This document shows positions 8,036 to 16,986 of a stretch of 64,000 bases of DNA, piece after piece (positions within the stretch are counted from its first letter, which is position 1; every line of letters starts with the position of its first letter). This DNA is from SZUA-254 sp964596065 (GTDB lineage Bacteria > Bacteroidota > Ignavibacteria > UBA10030 > SZUA-254), in the NCBI GenBank assembly GCA_964596065.1, contig CAZQSM010000005.1, positions 1 to 64,000 of the forward strand, read 5' to 3'. The notes under the pieces are model-generated. The model ran no database searches. It was not told where the DNA came from and saw only the letters and a program-made list of their open reading frames with translations. A program made the position numbers and the translations under genes.

Positions 8036-8320
8036 ATGAAAATCAGGCCGCTCGCCGACCGCCTCGTGATCAAGGCGTCCGCCGTTGAGGAAAAAACCAG
8101 GGGAGGGATCATCGTCCCCGATACCGCCAAGGAAAAGCCGGTCCTCGGAGAAGTCGTTGCCGTCGGCCCGGGCAGGCGCGGCGATGACGGCAAGGTCATC
8201 CCGATGGAAGTGAAGAAGGGGGACAAGGTCCTCTACGGGAAGTATTCCGGCACCGAGGTCACCCTCGACGGGAAGGAATATCTCATCATGCGGGAAAGCG
8301 ACCTCTTCGCGGTGGTATGA
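8036..8320 (+). CDS. groES: Co-chaperonin GroES
   Basis: 94 aa, full length. GroES caps the GroEL folding chamber in the cytoplasm. The sequence starts MKIRPLADRLVIK, contains the mobile-loop region EEKTRGGIIVPDTAKEKP and ends with the usual YLIMRESDLFAVV. The start follows an AGGAG site. groEL is not next to it and does not occur in the window. Instead its stop overlaps the start of a beta-lactamase-like hydrolase by ATGA. Confidence 0.95.
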   Translation: MKIRPLADRLVIKASAVEEKTRGGIIVPDTAKEKPVLGEVVAVGPGRRGDDGKVIPMEVKKGDKVLYGKYSGTEVTLDGKEYLIMRESDLFAVV

Positions 8321-9888
8321 TCCGCCAGGCGGCCATCGTTCTTTCCCTCGTTCTTTCCCTCGTCCTCGCTTCCGGCGCCCCCGCCCGGGAGGGGGGCTTC
8401 TCCCCCGCGCGGATCGATTCCGTCGTCGAGCGGGTGATGCGCGAGTTCCGCGTCCCGGGCGTGAGCGTGGCAATCGTGAAGGAGGGAGCCGCGATCCTCA
8501 CGAAGGGGTACGGAGTCAGGCGGCTTGGGGATTCGGCCCGCGTCGACGACCTGACCCTGTTCGGGATCGCCTCCAACACCAAGGCGTTCACCGCGACGGC
8601 CCTCGGGCTCCTCGTCGAGGAGGGAAAGCTCTCGTGGGACGCGAGGGTCATCGACTACCTTCCCTGGTTCCGGCTCTCCGACCCGTACGTCACCCGCGAG
8701 ATGACGGTGCGCGACCTCCTCGTCCACCGGAGCGGCCTCGGCCTCGGCGCGGGCGACCTCCTCTGGTGGCCCCCCTCCTCGTACGACCGGAGGGAGATCG
8801 CCCGGCGGCTCCGCAACATCCCCCTCTCGACCAGTTTCCGCTCGGCTTACGCCTACGACAATGTGCTCTACGTCGTGGCCGGGGAAGTGATCGAGGCGGT
8901 CTCGGGGATGTCGTGGGAGGACTTCGTCGCGGAGCGGATCCTGGTCCCGGTCGGGATGTCGACCAGCAACGTCCGGCAGACCTTATCCGAAAAACCGGGC
9001 AACGTCGCCTCGACGCACGCCGTCGTCGAGGGCGCGTTGCGGGTCATCAGTCCGATGGCGAGTGACAACACCAATCCCGCGGGGGGCATCAACTCCAACG
9101 CGCGCGACATGGCGAAATGGATGATCGTCCAGCTCGACTCCGGCCGCCTCGGCCCCGGTGACGAGCGGCTCTTTTCGGGGGCGACGGCGCGCCAGCTCTG
9201 GAGGGTCGTCACGCCGATGCCGTTCGGCGACGCGCCCCCGGAACTTGCCCCCGCCCAGCCGAATTTCAACGGGTACGCGCTCGGCTTCAACGCGCGCGAT
9301 TACCGGGGAATGAAAATCCTGACCCACACCGGGGGCCTCCCCGGGTACGTGTCGCGAGTGGCGATGGTCCCGGCGCTGAGGGCGGGGGTCTGCGTCCTCA
9401 CCAACCAGGAATCGGGCGCGGCCTTCAACGCCATCGTGAATTCCGTGCTCGACATCCTGCTCGACGCTCCGCCGTGGGACTGGACGACCGCCTACGCGAC
9501 GCTGAGCCGCCGGCAGGATTCCACGGCGGCGGCGGCGGACCGCGCGCGGCACTCGGCCCGCGCCGGACAATCGAAACCCTCCCTGCCGCTCGAACGCTAC
9601 GCGGGCAGGTACACCGATCCGTGGTACGGCGATGTCTCCATCGCGATGGAGGAGGGAAAGCCGGTGATCAGGTTTTCCGCGACCCCCTCGCTCGTGGGTG
9701 ACCTCGAGCACTGGCAGTTCGACACGTTCATCGCCCGGTGGCGCGACCGGGAACTCCGCGCCGATGCCTACGTCACGTTCGCCCTGACGCCGGAGGGGAC
9801 GATCGAACGCGCCTCGATGAAGGCCGTGTCGCCATCGACCGATTTCAGCTTCGACTTCCAGGACCTCCGGCTGACGCCCGTCCGGTAG
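8317..9888 (+). CDS. Class C beta-lactamase-like serine hydrolase
   Basis: 523 aa. A signal peptide (about residues 1-23) points to the periplasm or surface. The penicillin-binding fold motifs are Ser86-x-x-Lys89 (SNTK), Tyr180-Asp-Asn182 (YDN) and His337-Thr-Gly (HTGG). The last 100 or so residues form a DUF3471-like beta domain (ERYAGRYTDPWYGDV onwards). Relatives include esterases, D-aminopeptidases and peptidoglycan-active enzymes, so this is not evidence of antibiotic resistance. It starts inside the groES stop codon region (ATGA overlap), an unusual partner. Confidence 0.85.
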   Translation: MIRQAAIVLSLVLSLVLASGAPAREGGFSPARIDSVVERVMREFRVPGVSVAIVKEGAAILTKGYGVRRLGDSARVDDLTLFGIASNTKAFTATALGLLVEEGKLSWDARVIDYLPWFRLSDPYVTREMTVRDLLVHRSGLGLGAGDLLWWPPSSYDRREIARRLRNIPLSTSFRSAYAYDNVLYVVAGEVIEAVSGMSWEDFVAERILVPVGMSTSNVRQTLSEKPGNVASTHAVVEGALRVISPMASDNTNPAGGINSNARDMAKWMIVQLDSGRLGPGDERLFSGATARQLWRVVTPMPFGDAPPELAPAQPNFNGYALGFNARDYRGMKILTHTGGLPGYVSRVAMVPALRAGVCVLTNQESGAAFNAIVNSVLDILLDAPPWDWTTAYATLSRRQDSTAAAADRARHSARAGQSKPSLPLERYAGRYTDPWYGDVSIAMEEGKPVIRFSATPSLVGDLEHWQFDTFIARWRDRELRADAYVTFALTPEGTIERASMKAVSPSTDFSFDFQDLRLTPVR

Positions 9889-9970
9889 GAGGCGGCGCCG
9901 GTCGGCAGCACGGCAGCCCCGGTCCTCCGCGTGGCGGCGCCCGCACGCCATTTATGGGGTCCGTGCCGGA

Positions 9971-9999
9971 TTGAAACCGCCCCCGGATCTTCCGATCTT
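9971..9999 (+). promoter_or_regulatory. Candidate promoter of the DUF3276 gene
   Basis: TTGAAA (9971-9976), a 17-bp spacer and GATCTT (9994-9999). The -10 differs from the window pattern at its first base. Confidence 0.5.
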
Positions 10000-10065
10000 T
10001 CCCACGGAAACATCGCGAACCAGTTCCTCCCGGTCCAATCAATCACACATAATCGCGGAGGCGGC

Positions 10066-10287
10066 ATGGAAGGAGTCTATTCAAAGGTCATCAAGGCGGG
10101 GGAGCGCACCTATTTCGTCGACGTGAGGGAAGCGAGGAACAAGTCGAAATACCTCGCGATCTCCGAAACACGGCCGTCGGGGAACGGGGAGAAAAAATTC
10201 ACCCGTTCGAAAGTGGTGGTGTTCAACGAGCATCTCGCGGAATTCCGCGGCGCCCTCGACGAGGCGGTGGGCCTGATGTCGGTTTGA
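10066..10287 (+). CDS. DUF3276 (PUR-alpha-like) nucleic acid-binding protein
   Basis: 73 aa. It matches the small DUF3276 family of Bacteroidota, which folds like the PUR repeat and binds single-stranded DNA or RNA. Visible hallmarks are the GERTYFVDVREARNKSKYLAISE strand pattern and the C-terminal FNEHLAEFRGALDEAV helix. The ATG at 10066 follows a GGAGG site. The gene stands alone between its own promoter and that of the M24 peptidase. Its regulatory targets cannot be told from sequence. Confidence 0.85.
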   Translation: MEGVYSKVIKAGERTYFVDVREARNKSKYLAISETRPSGNGEKKFTRSKVVVFNEHLAEFRGALDEAVGLMSV

Positions 10288-10380
10288 GGGTCGCGGGCCG
10301 CCGGGAGGCGGCGGCCCGGGTGGGGACGGCGATGTGCGACGACGGGCGGCGACACCCGCCGGGATCCGGAGCCGGCGGCG

Positions 10381-10409
10381 TTGATTTTCCCGGGCGATAT
10401 CCGTATCTT
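10381..10409 (+). promoter_or_regulatory. Promoter of the M24 peptidase gene
   Basis: TTGATT (10381-10386), a 17-bp spacer and TATCTT (10404-10409), 17 nt before the ATG at 10427. The leader would be only about ten bases. Confidence 0.65.
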
Positions 10410-10426
10410 TCAAAAAAACAGCGGAT

Positions 10427-11644
10427 ATGACCTCCCAGACCGTCTCCCCTGCCACGCTCGCCAAAATTCAGTCGATCCAGAAAACCCTCGCCGCCGAGAA
10501 TATCGACGGCTGGCTCTTCTACGACTTCTGGAAGCGGAACGAATTCGCACAGCGGATCCTCGAATTTCCGAAACACGTCCTGAACACCCGGAGGTTTTTT
10601 TACTACATCCCGGCCCGGGGCGGGCCCCGGAAGCTCGTGCACAGCATCGAGCGGTGGAACCTCGACAACCTCCCGGGGGAGAAGACCATCTACCTCAGCT
10701 GGCAGTCGCTGCAGGAGGGCCTGAAAACGATCCTCGCGGGGCAGAAGACGATCGCGATGGAGTACTCCCCGGAGAACGCCATCCCGTACATCTCCAAGGT
10801 CGACGCCGGCACCATCGAAGCGGTCAGGAAGACCGGGGTCAGTATCGTCTCGTCGATGAACCTGACGCAGTATTTCGAGTCGCGATGGACGGAAGAGGCG
10901 TACCGCGACAACCTCGTCACCGCGAAGGTGATGCGCGGCATCGTCGATGAAGCGTTCGGTTTCATGAAAACGAACATCGCGTCGGGGAAACGGATCACCG
11001 AATACGACGTGCAGCAGTTCATGGCCGGCCGCTTCACCGCGAACGGGCTGATGACCAACGAGGCCCCCAATTGTTCGGTCAACGCGAACAGCGGCAATCC
11101 CCACTACGAGCCGACGAAAGAGGTCCACGCGGAGCTCCGCGCCGGCGATTTCGTCCTGATCGACCTCTGGGCGAAGAAGAACACTCCCGGCTCGACCTAT
11201 AACGACATCACCTGGACCGGGGTGCTCGCGAAGGAGGTGCCCGAGAAGTACTCGAAAATATTCACGATCGTCCGCGACGCGCGCGACGCCGCGGTCAGGC
11301 TCCTGGAGAGCTCGTTCGCGGCCGGGAAGACGGTGCGCGGCTGCGACGTGGATGACGCGGCCCGCAAGGTGATCGTCGACGCCGGGTACGGGGAAAATTT
11401 CATCCACCGGACCGGGCACTCGATCACCGAGGACCTGCACGGCAGCGGCGCGAACATGGACAACCTGGAAACGAAGGACGAACGGACGATCATCCCGGAG
11501 ACCAGCTTCTCGATCGAACCGGGGATCTATTTCATGGGCGACTTCGGGATCAGGAGCGAAATCAACGTCTACATCACGAAGGATCGAAAGGTCGTCGTTC
11601 CGGGCGAACCGCGCCAGCAGGAACTCGTCGCCATACTGAAATAA
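10427..11644 (+). CDS. M24 family metallopeptidase (Xaa-Pro aminopeptidase-like)
   Basis: 405 aa, cytoplasmic. An N-terminal creatinase/prolidase-like domain (about 1-150) precedes the pita-bread catalytic domain. All five metal ligands can be placed: Asp246 (LIDLW), Asp260 (YNDIT), His331 (HRTGH), Glu364 (IEPG) and Glu378 (RSEIN). Family members remove N-terminal residues ahead of proline or cleave Xaa-Pro dipeptides. A 14-nt gap separates it from the exporter operon downstream, so read-through is possible. Confidence 0.88.
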   Translation: MTSQTVSPATLAKIQSIQKTLAAENIDGWLFYDFWKRNEFAQRILEFPKHVLNTRRFFYYIPARGGPRKLVHSIERWNLDNLPGEKTIYLSWQSLQEGLKTILAGQKTIAMEYSPENAIPYISKVDAGTIEAVRKTGVSIVSSMNLTQYFESRWTEEAYRDNLVTAKVMRGIVDEAFGFMKTNIASGKRITEYDVQQFMAGRFTANGLMTNEAPNCSVNANSGNPHYEPTKEVHAELRAGDFVLIDLWAKKNTPGSTYNDITWTGVLAKEVPEKYSKIFTIVRDARDAAVRLLESSFAAGKTVRGCDVDDAARKVIVDAGYGENFIHRTGHSITEDLHGSGANMDNLETKDERTIIPETSFSIEPGIYFMGDFGIRSEINVYITKDRKVVVPGEPRQQELVAILK

Positions 11645-11658
11645 CGGATCTCCCGAAC

Positions 11659-12654
11659 ATGAAACGCCTCCCGGACCCGCGCGGGGCCGCGGCCCCCCCT
11701 ACGGCCGCCGTCGCATCGACCGTCGCGGCCGCCGCGCTCGCCACCGTCACCGTCCTCTGCGCCCTGACCTTCCCCGCCTGCGACAACCCCGATCCCGGGG
11801 GCATCTCCGCGTCGGGGACCATCGAGGTCGTCGACGTCACGGTGAGCGCGAAGGTCCCGGGCGAGATCGCGCGGCGGAACGTCGACGAGGGGTCGGTGGT
11901 GCGCGCCGGCGACACGCTGGCCCTCATCAGGCACCTCACCGCGCCCATCGAACTCCGGCAGGCCGAAGCGTCGGTGTCGGCCGCGAAATCGGCCTACGAC
12001 CTGCTCAAACGCGGATCGCGGGAAGAAGACATCCGCCAGGCGAAGGCCACGATGGACAACCTCGCGGCGGACCTGCGACGCGCCGAGGAACTCTCCCGCG
12101 ACACGCTCATCTCCGTCAGGGAACTCGACGATGTGAAGACCCGCTTCACCGTCGCGAAGGAGACGCACGAAAAACTCGTGAACGGGCCGCTTCCCGAGGA
12201 GCTCGAACGCGCGCGCGCCGCCTACGAACAGGCCCTCGCCCAGGCCGCGCTCGTCAACCAGAAGCTCACCGATTCATACGTCATCTCGCCGGTGGCCGGG
12301 GTGGTGACGCTCCGCGCCGTCGAGGTGGGGGAAATGGTCCAGGCCGGGTCCGCCGTCGTGAGGGTCAGCGTCCTGGAAAACGTCCGCCTGGTGATCTACG
12401 TCCGGGAGGTCGACCTCGGGAAGATCCGGATCGGCGACAGGGCGGCCGTGAGCATCGACAGTTATCCCGGCCGCACCTTCGAGGGGCGCGTCATTTACAT
12501 CGCCCCGACCGCGGAATTCACGCCGAAGAACGTCCAGACGAAGGAGGAGCGCGTGAAACTCTCCTTCGCGGTCAAGATCGAAGTCGAAAACCCGGGCGGC
12601 GAGCTGAAGCCCGGCATGCCGGCCGACGCGCTCCTCGGGAATGCCGCCCGCTGA
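11659..12654 (+). CDS. HlyD-family efflux adaptor, lipoprotein (YbhG-like)
   Basis: 331 aa. The N-terminus is hydrophobic and ends in a lipobox-like FPAC, suggesting a lipid-anchored periplasmic adaptor. A lipoyl-like half motif (SAKVPGEIARRNVDEGSVVRAGD) is followed by a long alpha-hairpin (about residues 95-200), the second lipoyl half (VISPVAGVVTLRAVEVGEMV) and a beta-barrel. Such proteins bridge an inner-membrane transporter to an outer-membrane channel. Two ABC ATPases and two permeases follow with overlapping ends, the order seen in the E. coli ybhGFSR locus. No TolC-type gene is in the window. Confidence 0.88.
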   Translation: MKRLPDPRGAAAPPTAAVASTVAAAALATVTVLCALTFPACDNPDPGGISASGTIEVVDVTVSAKVPGEIARRNVDEGSVVRAGDTLALIRHLTAPIELRQAEASVSAAKSAYDLLKRGSREEDIRQAKATMDNLAADLRRAEELSRDTLISVRELDDVKTRFTVAKETHEKLVNGPLPEELERARAAYEQALAQAALVNQKLTDSYVISPVAGVVTLRAVEVGEMVQAGSAVVRVSVLENVRLVIYVREVDLGKIRIGDRAAVSIDSYPGRTFEGRVIYIAPTAEFTPKNVQTKEERVKLSFAVKIEVENPGGELKPGMPADALLGNAAR

Positions 12655-13585
12655 CGAGCCTCCCGGTCCGGCGATCGCCGCCTCCGGGATCTCCCGGTCG
12701 TTCGGCGGGGTGGTCGCGCTCCGCGGCGTGGACCTCGAAGTCAGCCGCGGCGAAATGTTCGGCCTCGTCGGCCCCGACGGGTCGGGAAAATCCACGTTCA
12801 TCCGGATCCTCTGCGGCATCCTCACCCCCGACGCCGGGACGGGGAGCGTCCTCGGGAAGGACGTCGTCCGCGATCGCCCCGCGCTGAAGCGGGAGATCGG
12901 CTACCTCTCGCAGAAGTTCACCCTCTACGGCGACCTCTCCGTCGACGAGAACATCGAGTTCTTCGCCGAGCTCCACCGCGTCTACGAGTACCGCGGCCTC
13001 CGGGAGCAACTCCTCGACTTCACGCAGCTCACGCCGTTCCGGGACCGGCTCGCCGAGCGGCTCTCCGGCGGGATGAAGCAGAAACTCGCGCTCATCTGCA
13101 CCCTGATCCACACGCCGAAGGTCATCTTCCTCGACGAACCGACCACCGGCGTCGATCCGGTCTCGCGGCGGGAGCTCTGGGGGCTGCTCCAGAAACTGAA
13201 CGCCGACGGTATGACGATCGTCCTCTGCACCCCCTACCTGGACGAGGCGGAGCGCTGCGCCCGCGTCGCGTTCATCCACCGGGGCGGACTCCTCCGGTCC
13301 GACACCCCCGACAACCTGAGGCGGATCATCCCCGGGAGGATGATCGAAGTGGTCTGTTCGGAGCCCCGGAGGGCCGTGGACGTCCTCAAGGCGCGCGGGG
13401 GTTACCGGAGTCCCCAGGTCTACGGGGACAGGATCAGGGTGAGCGCCGGCGGGGAGGGCGGCGACCCCCTCACCGGGATCGAACGGGTCCTCGCGGGCGG
13501 GGGCATCGGCGTCGCGTCCTCCCGGTTCGTCCGGCCGGCGCTCGAGGACGTCTTCATCCACCTGATGGAGGACGCCCCGGCGTGA
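12641..13585 (+). CDS. ABC exporter ATPase 1 (YbhF N-half-like, altered H-loop)
   Basis: 314 aa. The nucleotide-binding domain has Walker A GPDGSGKST (about 44-52), signature LSGGMKQ (about 141-147) and Walker B VIFLDEPT (161-168). The switch-histidine position reads CTPYLDEAE, with Pro198 where a catalytic His is expected, so this half is probably poor at hydrolysis. The start lies inside the end of the adaptor gene, and the stop overlaps the next gene by GTGA. In E. coli YbhF both ATPase domains are fused; here they are separate genes. Confidence 0.88.
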   Translation: MPPADEPPGPAIAASGISRSFGGVVALRGVDLEVSRGEMFGLVGPDGSGKSTFIRILCGILTPDAGTGSVLGKDVVRDRPALKREIGYLSQKFTLYGDLSVDENIEFFAELHRVYEYRGLREQLLDFTQLTPFRDRLAERLSGGMKQKLALICTLIHTPKVIFLDEPTTGVDPVSRRELWGLLQKLNADGMTIVLCTPYLDEAERCARVAFIHRGGLLRSDTPDNLRRIIPGRMIEVVCSEPRRAVDVLKARGGYRSPQVYGDRIRVSAGGEGGDPLTGIERVLAGGGIGVASSRFVRPALEDVFIHLMEDAPA

Positions 13586-14547
13586 CGGACCCCGCACGCA
13601 ACGGGAACGCGATCGCCGTCGAGGGGCTCACGAAGACCTTCGGGGCCTTCCATGCCGTCGACGATCTCTCCTTCGACGTGAAGGAGGGGGAGATCTTCGG
13701 CTTCCTGGGGGCGAACGGCGCGGGAAAATCCACGACGATCCGCATGCTCGTGGGCCTGCTCGAGCCCACCGCCGGGCGGGCCGTGGTCGGCGGGTTCGAC
13801 GTGATGAAGCAGACCGACCTCCTGAAGGCGGGCATCGGTTACATGTCCCAGAAGTTTTCCCTCTACGACGACCTCACCGTGGAGCAGAACATCAGGTTCT
13901 TCGGCGGCGTCTACCGCCTTCCCGCCGACCTCCTGCGGACGAGGCTCGACTGGGTGGTGGAGATGGCCGGCCTCCGGGGCAGGGAACGGGCCCTCACCGG
14001 GACGCTCTCGGGCGGGTGGAAACAGCGCCTCGCGCTCGGGTGCGCGGTGCTGCACAAGCCCCGCATCGTCTTCCTCGACGAGCCGACCAGCGGCGTGGAC
14101 CCGGTCTCCCGCCGGCAGTTCTGGAGGCTCATCGGCAACCTCTCGGAGGAGAAAACGACCGTGCTCGTCACGACGCACTACCTCGACGAGGCCGAATATT
14201 GCCACCGGCTCCTGATGATCCACGCGGGACGCGCGGTGGCCGCGGGGAGCCCGGACGAGCTGAAGCGGAAGGCCATCCGTTTCCCGATCCTCGAGGTCTC
14301 CTGCGGGAGGACCGTGGAGGCCTTCGAGGCGATCCGCTCCCGGCCGTTCGTGCTCGACGCGTCGCTCTTCGGGTCGACCATCCACGCGATGGTGCGGGAC
14401 GAGGGGGAGGGGGCCGACGGCATCCGCGGGGAGCTGGCGGCCCGGGGGATCGCCGTCGAGAAGATCGAGACGGTCCGGCCGTCGCTCGAGGACGTCTTCC
14501 TCCACGTCCTGCACGACGTCGCGGCCTCCGCCGGGGTGAAGCCGTGA
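13582..14547 (+). CDS. ABC exporter ATPase 2 (YbhF C-half-like)
   Basis: 321 aa with a GTG start that overlaps the previous stop (GTGA). It has a complete set of ATPase motifs: Walker A GANGAGKST (43-51), signature LSGGWKQ (142-148), Walker B IVFLDEPT (162-169) and the switch His199 in TTHYLDEAE. It therefore looks like the active partner of the preceding ATPase. About 100 residues follow the core domain, as in the DrrA/YbhF type. Its stop overlaps the first permease start by GTGA. Confidence 0.9.
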   Translation: MTDPARNGNAIAVEGLTKTFGAFHAVDDLSFDVKEGEIFGFLGANGAGKSTTIRMLVGLLEPTAGRAVVGGFDVMKQTDLLKAGIGYMSQKFSLYDDLTVEQNIRFFGGVYRLPADLLRTRLDWVVEMAGLRGRERALTGTLSGGWKQRLALGCAVLHKPRIVFLDEPTSGVDPVSRRQFWRLIGNLSEEKTTVLVTTHYLDEAEYCHRLLMIHAGRAVAAGSPDELKRKAIRFPILEVSCGRTVEAFEAIRSRPFVLDASLFGSTIHAMVRDEGEGADGIRGELAARGIAVEKIETVRPSLEDVFLHVLHDVAASAGVKP

Positions 14548-15671
14548 TCAGGGAGATCAGGCCGGTGGTCGTGAAGGAGTTCCGCCAGATCCGGCGCGAC
14601 CCGACGTCGCTGGGGCTGCTCATCGGCCTCCCGGCGGTCCTGATCATCCTCGTCGGGTACGCTTTGAACTTCGACGTGAAGCACACGCCGATGGTGGCGC
14701 TCGACCGCGACAACTCCCCCCGGAGCCGCGAGTACCTGGAGAAATTCGCGCACACGGAATACTTCAGGTTCGCCGGGCCGGTGGAGTCGTACCGGGAGGT
14801 GGAACGGCGTTTCCTCCGGGACGAGGCGAACATCTGCGTCGTCGTGCCGCACCGCTTCGGGAGCGACCTGGAAGCGGGCAAGGACGTCGCGGTCCAGATC
14901 CTCGTGGACGGCTCTGACGCGAACACCGGGCTGCAGGCGATGTCGAACGCCTCCAGGATCACCACCGACTACTCCGGCAGGGTGCGCCTCGCCGCCGCCG
15001 CGCGGATCGGACGCACGCTCGCGCCGCCCGTCGATTTCCGGCCGCGCGTCTGGTACAACGAGAACCTGGTCTCCTCGAAGTACCTGATCCCGGGTCTCAT
15101 CGGACTCATCCTGGTGCTCACCGCGGTCGTGTCGACGGCGCTGACGGTCGTGCGGGAGAAGGAACGCGGCACGATGGAGCAGATCGTCGTCTCGCCGCTG
15201 CACCCGCTCCAGCTCATCGTCGGCAAGACCATCCCGTACCTTGCGATCAGCCTCGTGGCCGCGACGGCCATCCTGATCCTTGGCTACCTCCTCTTCGACA
15301 TCACCGTCGAGGGGAGCATCCCGCTGCTCTACGCCGCGATCGCGGTGATGATCGTCGGCGCGCTCGGCCAGGGACTCCTGATTTCGTCGGTGACCGATTC
15401 GCAGCAGGTGGCCTTCATGGTGGCGATCTTCAGCTCCCTTCTGCCGTCGTTCATCCTCTCCGGATTCGTCTTTCCGATCGCGAGCATGCCGGAGGTCCTG
15501 CAGGTGGTCTCGAACATCGCGGTGGCCAAGTTCTTCCTCGTCATCATCCGGGGGGTGATGCTCAAGGGGGCGGGGTTCTCCGCGGTGTGGCCCGAATTCC
15601 TCTCCCTGGTGCTGTTCGCGGCGGTGACCATCGGCATCAGCGCCGTCCGGCTGGGCCGGAGGAGGGAATGA
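14544..15671 (+). CDS. ABC-2 type permease 1 (YbhS/YbhR-like)
   Basis: 375 aa, starting at a GTG that overlaps the upstream stop. One N-terminal membrane helix (after KEFRQIRRDPTSLGLLIGLP) is followed by a large extracytoplasmic domain (about 45-170) and five more helices. The sequence VVREKERGTMEQIVVSPL between helices is typical of ABC-2 permeases. It pairs with the next gene to form the membrane part of the exporter. Substrates of this type include drugs, lipids and Na+/H+ in different species; none can be assigned here. Confidence 0.88.
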   Translation: MIREIRPVVVKEFRQIRRDPTSLGLLIGLPAVLIILVGYALNFDVKHTPMVALDRDNSPRSREYLEKFAHTEYFRFAGPVESYREVERRFLRDEANICVVVPHRFGSDLEAGKDVAVQILVDGSDANTGLQAMSNASRITTDYSGRVRLAAAARIGRTLAPPVDFRPRVWYNENLVSSKYLIPGLIGLILVLTAVVSTALTVVREKERGTMEQIVVSPLHPLQLIVGKTIPYLAISLVAATAILILGYLLFDITVEGSIPLLYAAIAVMIVGALGQGLLISSVTDSQQVAFMVAIFSSLLPSFILSGFVFPIASMPEVLQVVSNIAVAKFFLVIIRGVMLKGAGFSAVWPEFLSLVLFAAVTIGISAVRLGRRRE

Positions 15672-16810
15672 TGATGGGGGGTGTCCCCGGCGTCCTCGCG
15701 AGCCTCGTGCGGAAGGAGTTCTACCTCATCCGGCGCGACCGGAAGATGCTCGTGCTCTCCATCGTTGCGCCGATCCTGCAGGTGCTCCTGCTCGGCTACG
15801 CGGCCACGACCGACATCCGCGGGAGCAGACTGATCGTCGCCGACCTCGACCGGACGGCGGAGAGCAGGGCCTTCGTGAGGAGCTTCACCAGCACCGAATA
15901 TTTCTCGTACGCCTATGCGGCTGACGCCGTCGACGACGTGGACGCCTACCTCATGCGCGGCGACGCCTCGGCGGCGCTCCTGATCCCCCCGCGGTTCGGC
16001 GACAACCTGCTCTCGGGGACGCCGGCCCCGGTGCAGGTGATCTTCGACGGGACCGACGCCAACACCGCGAACGTCCTGCTCGGGTACGCCACGCAGATCA
16101 TCGGTTCCTGGTCGCCGGCGGTCCGGCCCGAGGTCAGGATCGCGGGGGTCCAGCCCCTGCCGGGCGCCATCAGGCCCGAACCGAGGGTCTGGTTCAATCC
16201 CGACCTCAAGAGCCAGTATTTCATGGTCCCCGGCGTCGTGGCCCTCGTGCTGATGATCATCACGATGACGCTCACGTCGCTCGCGGTGGTGAAGGAGAAG
16301 GAGATGGGGACGCTCGAACAGCTGATGGTTGCCCCGATCAGGCCCTACCAGCTGATCCTCGGCAAGCTCATCCCCTTCGTGGTCCTCGGCTTCTTCAGCA
16401 TGTCGGTCATCCTGACCCTCGCGAAGCTGTGGTTCGGGATCCCGCTCCGCGGCGAACTCGCGACGCTCTACGCCCTGTCGGGGCTCTTCATCCTGACGAC
16501 GCTCGGCCTGGGCCTGTTCGTCTCGACGGTCGCCAGGAGCCAGCAGCAGGCGATGCTGATCGCCCAGTTTTTCATCTTCCTGCCCTTTACCTTCCTCGGG
16601 GGCTTCGCCTTCCCGATCGCGAACATGCCGGAGTGGATCCAGTGGCTCACCTACCTGATCCCGCTCCGTTTTTTCCTCGAAATCCTCAGGGGGGTGTTCC
16701 TGAAGGGGGCCGGTTTCGCCGACCTCTGGTTCCAGACGCTGATGCTCGCGCTGCTGGGGGGAACGATTTTTACCGTGAGCGTCCTCCGGTTCCGGCGCCG
16801 GATGGGATGA
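15668..16810 (+). CDS. ABC-2 type permease 2 (YbhR-like)
   Basis: 380 aa. It has the same layout as the preceding permease: an N-terminal helix after RKEFYLIRRDRKMLVLS, an extracytoplasmic domain, then a cluster of helices with VVKEKEMGTLEQLMVAP between them. The ATG at 15668 overlaps the upstream stop (ATGA); two more in-frame ATGs follow directly. It ends the five-gene exporter operon. I see no convincing intrinsic terminator behind it. Confidence 0.88.
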   Translation: MMMGGVPGVLASLVRKEFYLIRRDRKMLVLSIVAPILQVLLLGYAATTDIRGSRLIVADLDRTAESRAFVRSFTSTEYFSYAYAADAVDDVDAYLMRGDASAALLIPPRFGDNLLSGTPAPVQVIFDGTDANTANVLLGYATQIIGSWSPAVRPEVRIAGVQPLPGAIRPEPRVWFNPDLKSQYFMVPGVVALVLMIITMTLTSLAVVKEKEMGTLEQLMVAPIRPYQLILGKLIPFVVLGFFSMSVILTLAKLWFGIPLRGELATLYALSGLFILTTLGLGLFVSTVARSQQQAMLIAQFFIFLPFTFLGGFAFPIANMPEWIQWLTYLIPLRFFLEILRGVFLKGAGFADLWFQTLMLALLGGTIFTVSVLRFRRRMG

Positions 16811-16877
16811 GGGGTGCGGGAAGCGCGCCGGCGCCCCGCCGGTGCCCGCCCGGTCCTTCGTCTGTCCCGTCTTTCGC

Positions 16878-16907
16878 TTGATTCAAGGCCTTTTTTTTTA
16901 GTACATT
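16878..16907 (+). promoter_or_regulatory. Promoter of the glyoxylate shunt operon
   Basis: TTGATT (16878-16883), an 18-bp spacer containing a T9 run, and TACATT (16902-16907), about 80 nt before the malate synthase start. Confidence 0.6.
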
Positions 16908-16986
16908 CAATCCGGTCCCCGGCCTCCTGATCCTCGCCGGGCACGCATATCCAGCCGCAATCAATCCAATCCGTGAAGGGAGAGTC

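Noticed and set aside
16811..16860. Possible terminator after the exporter operon
   Set aside because: The GC-rich inverted segments are not followed by a T-run at the right distance.
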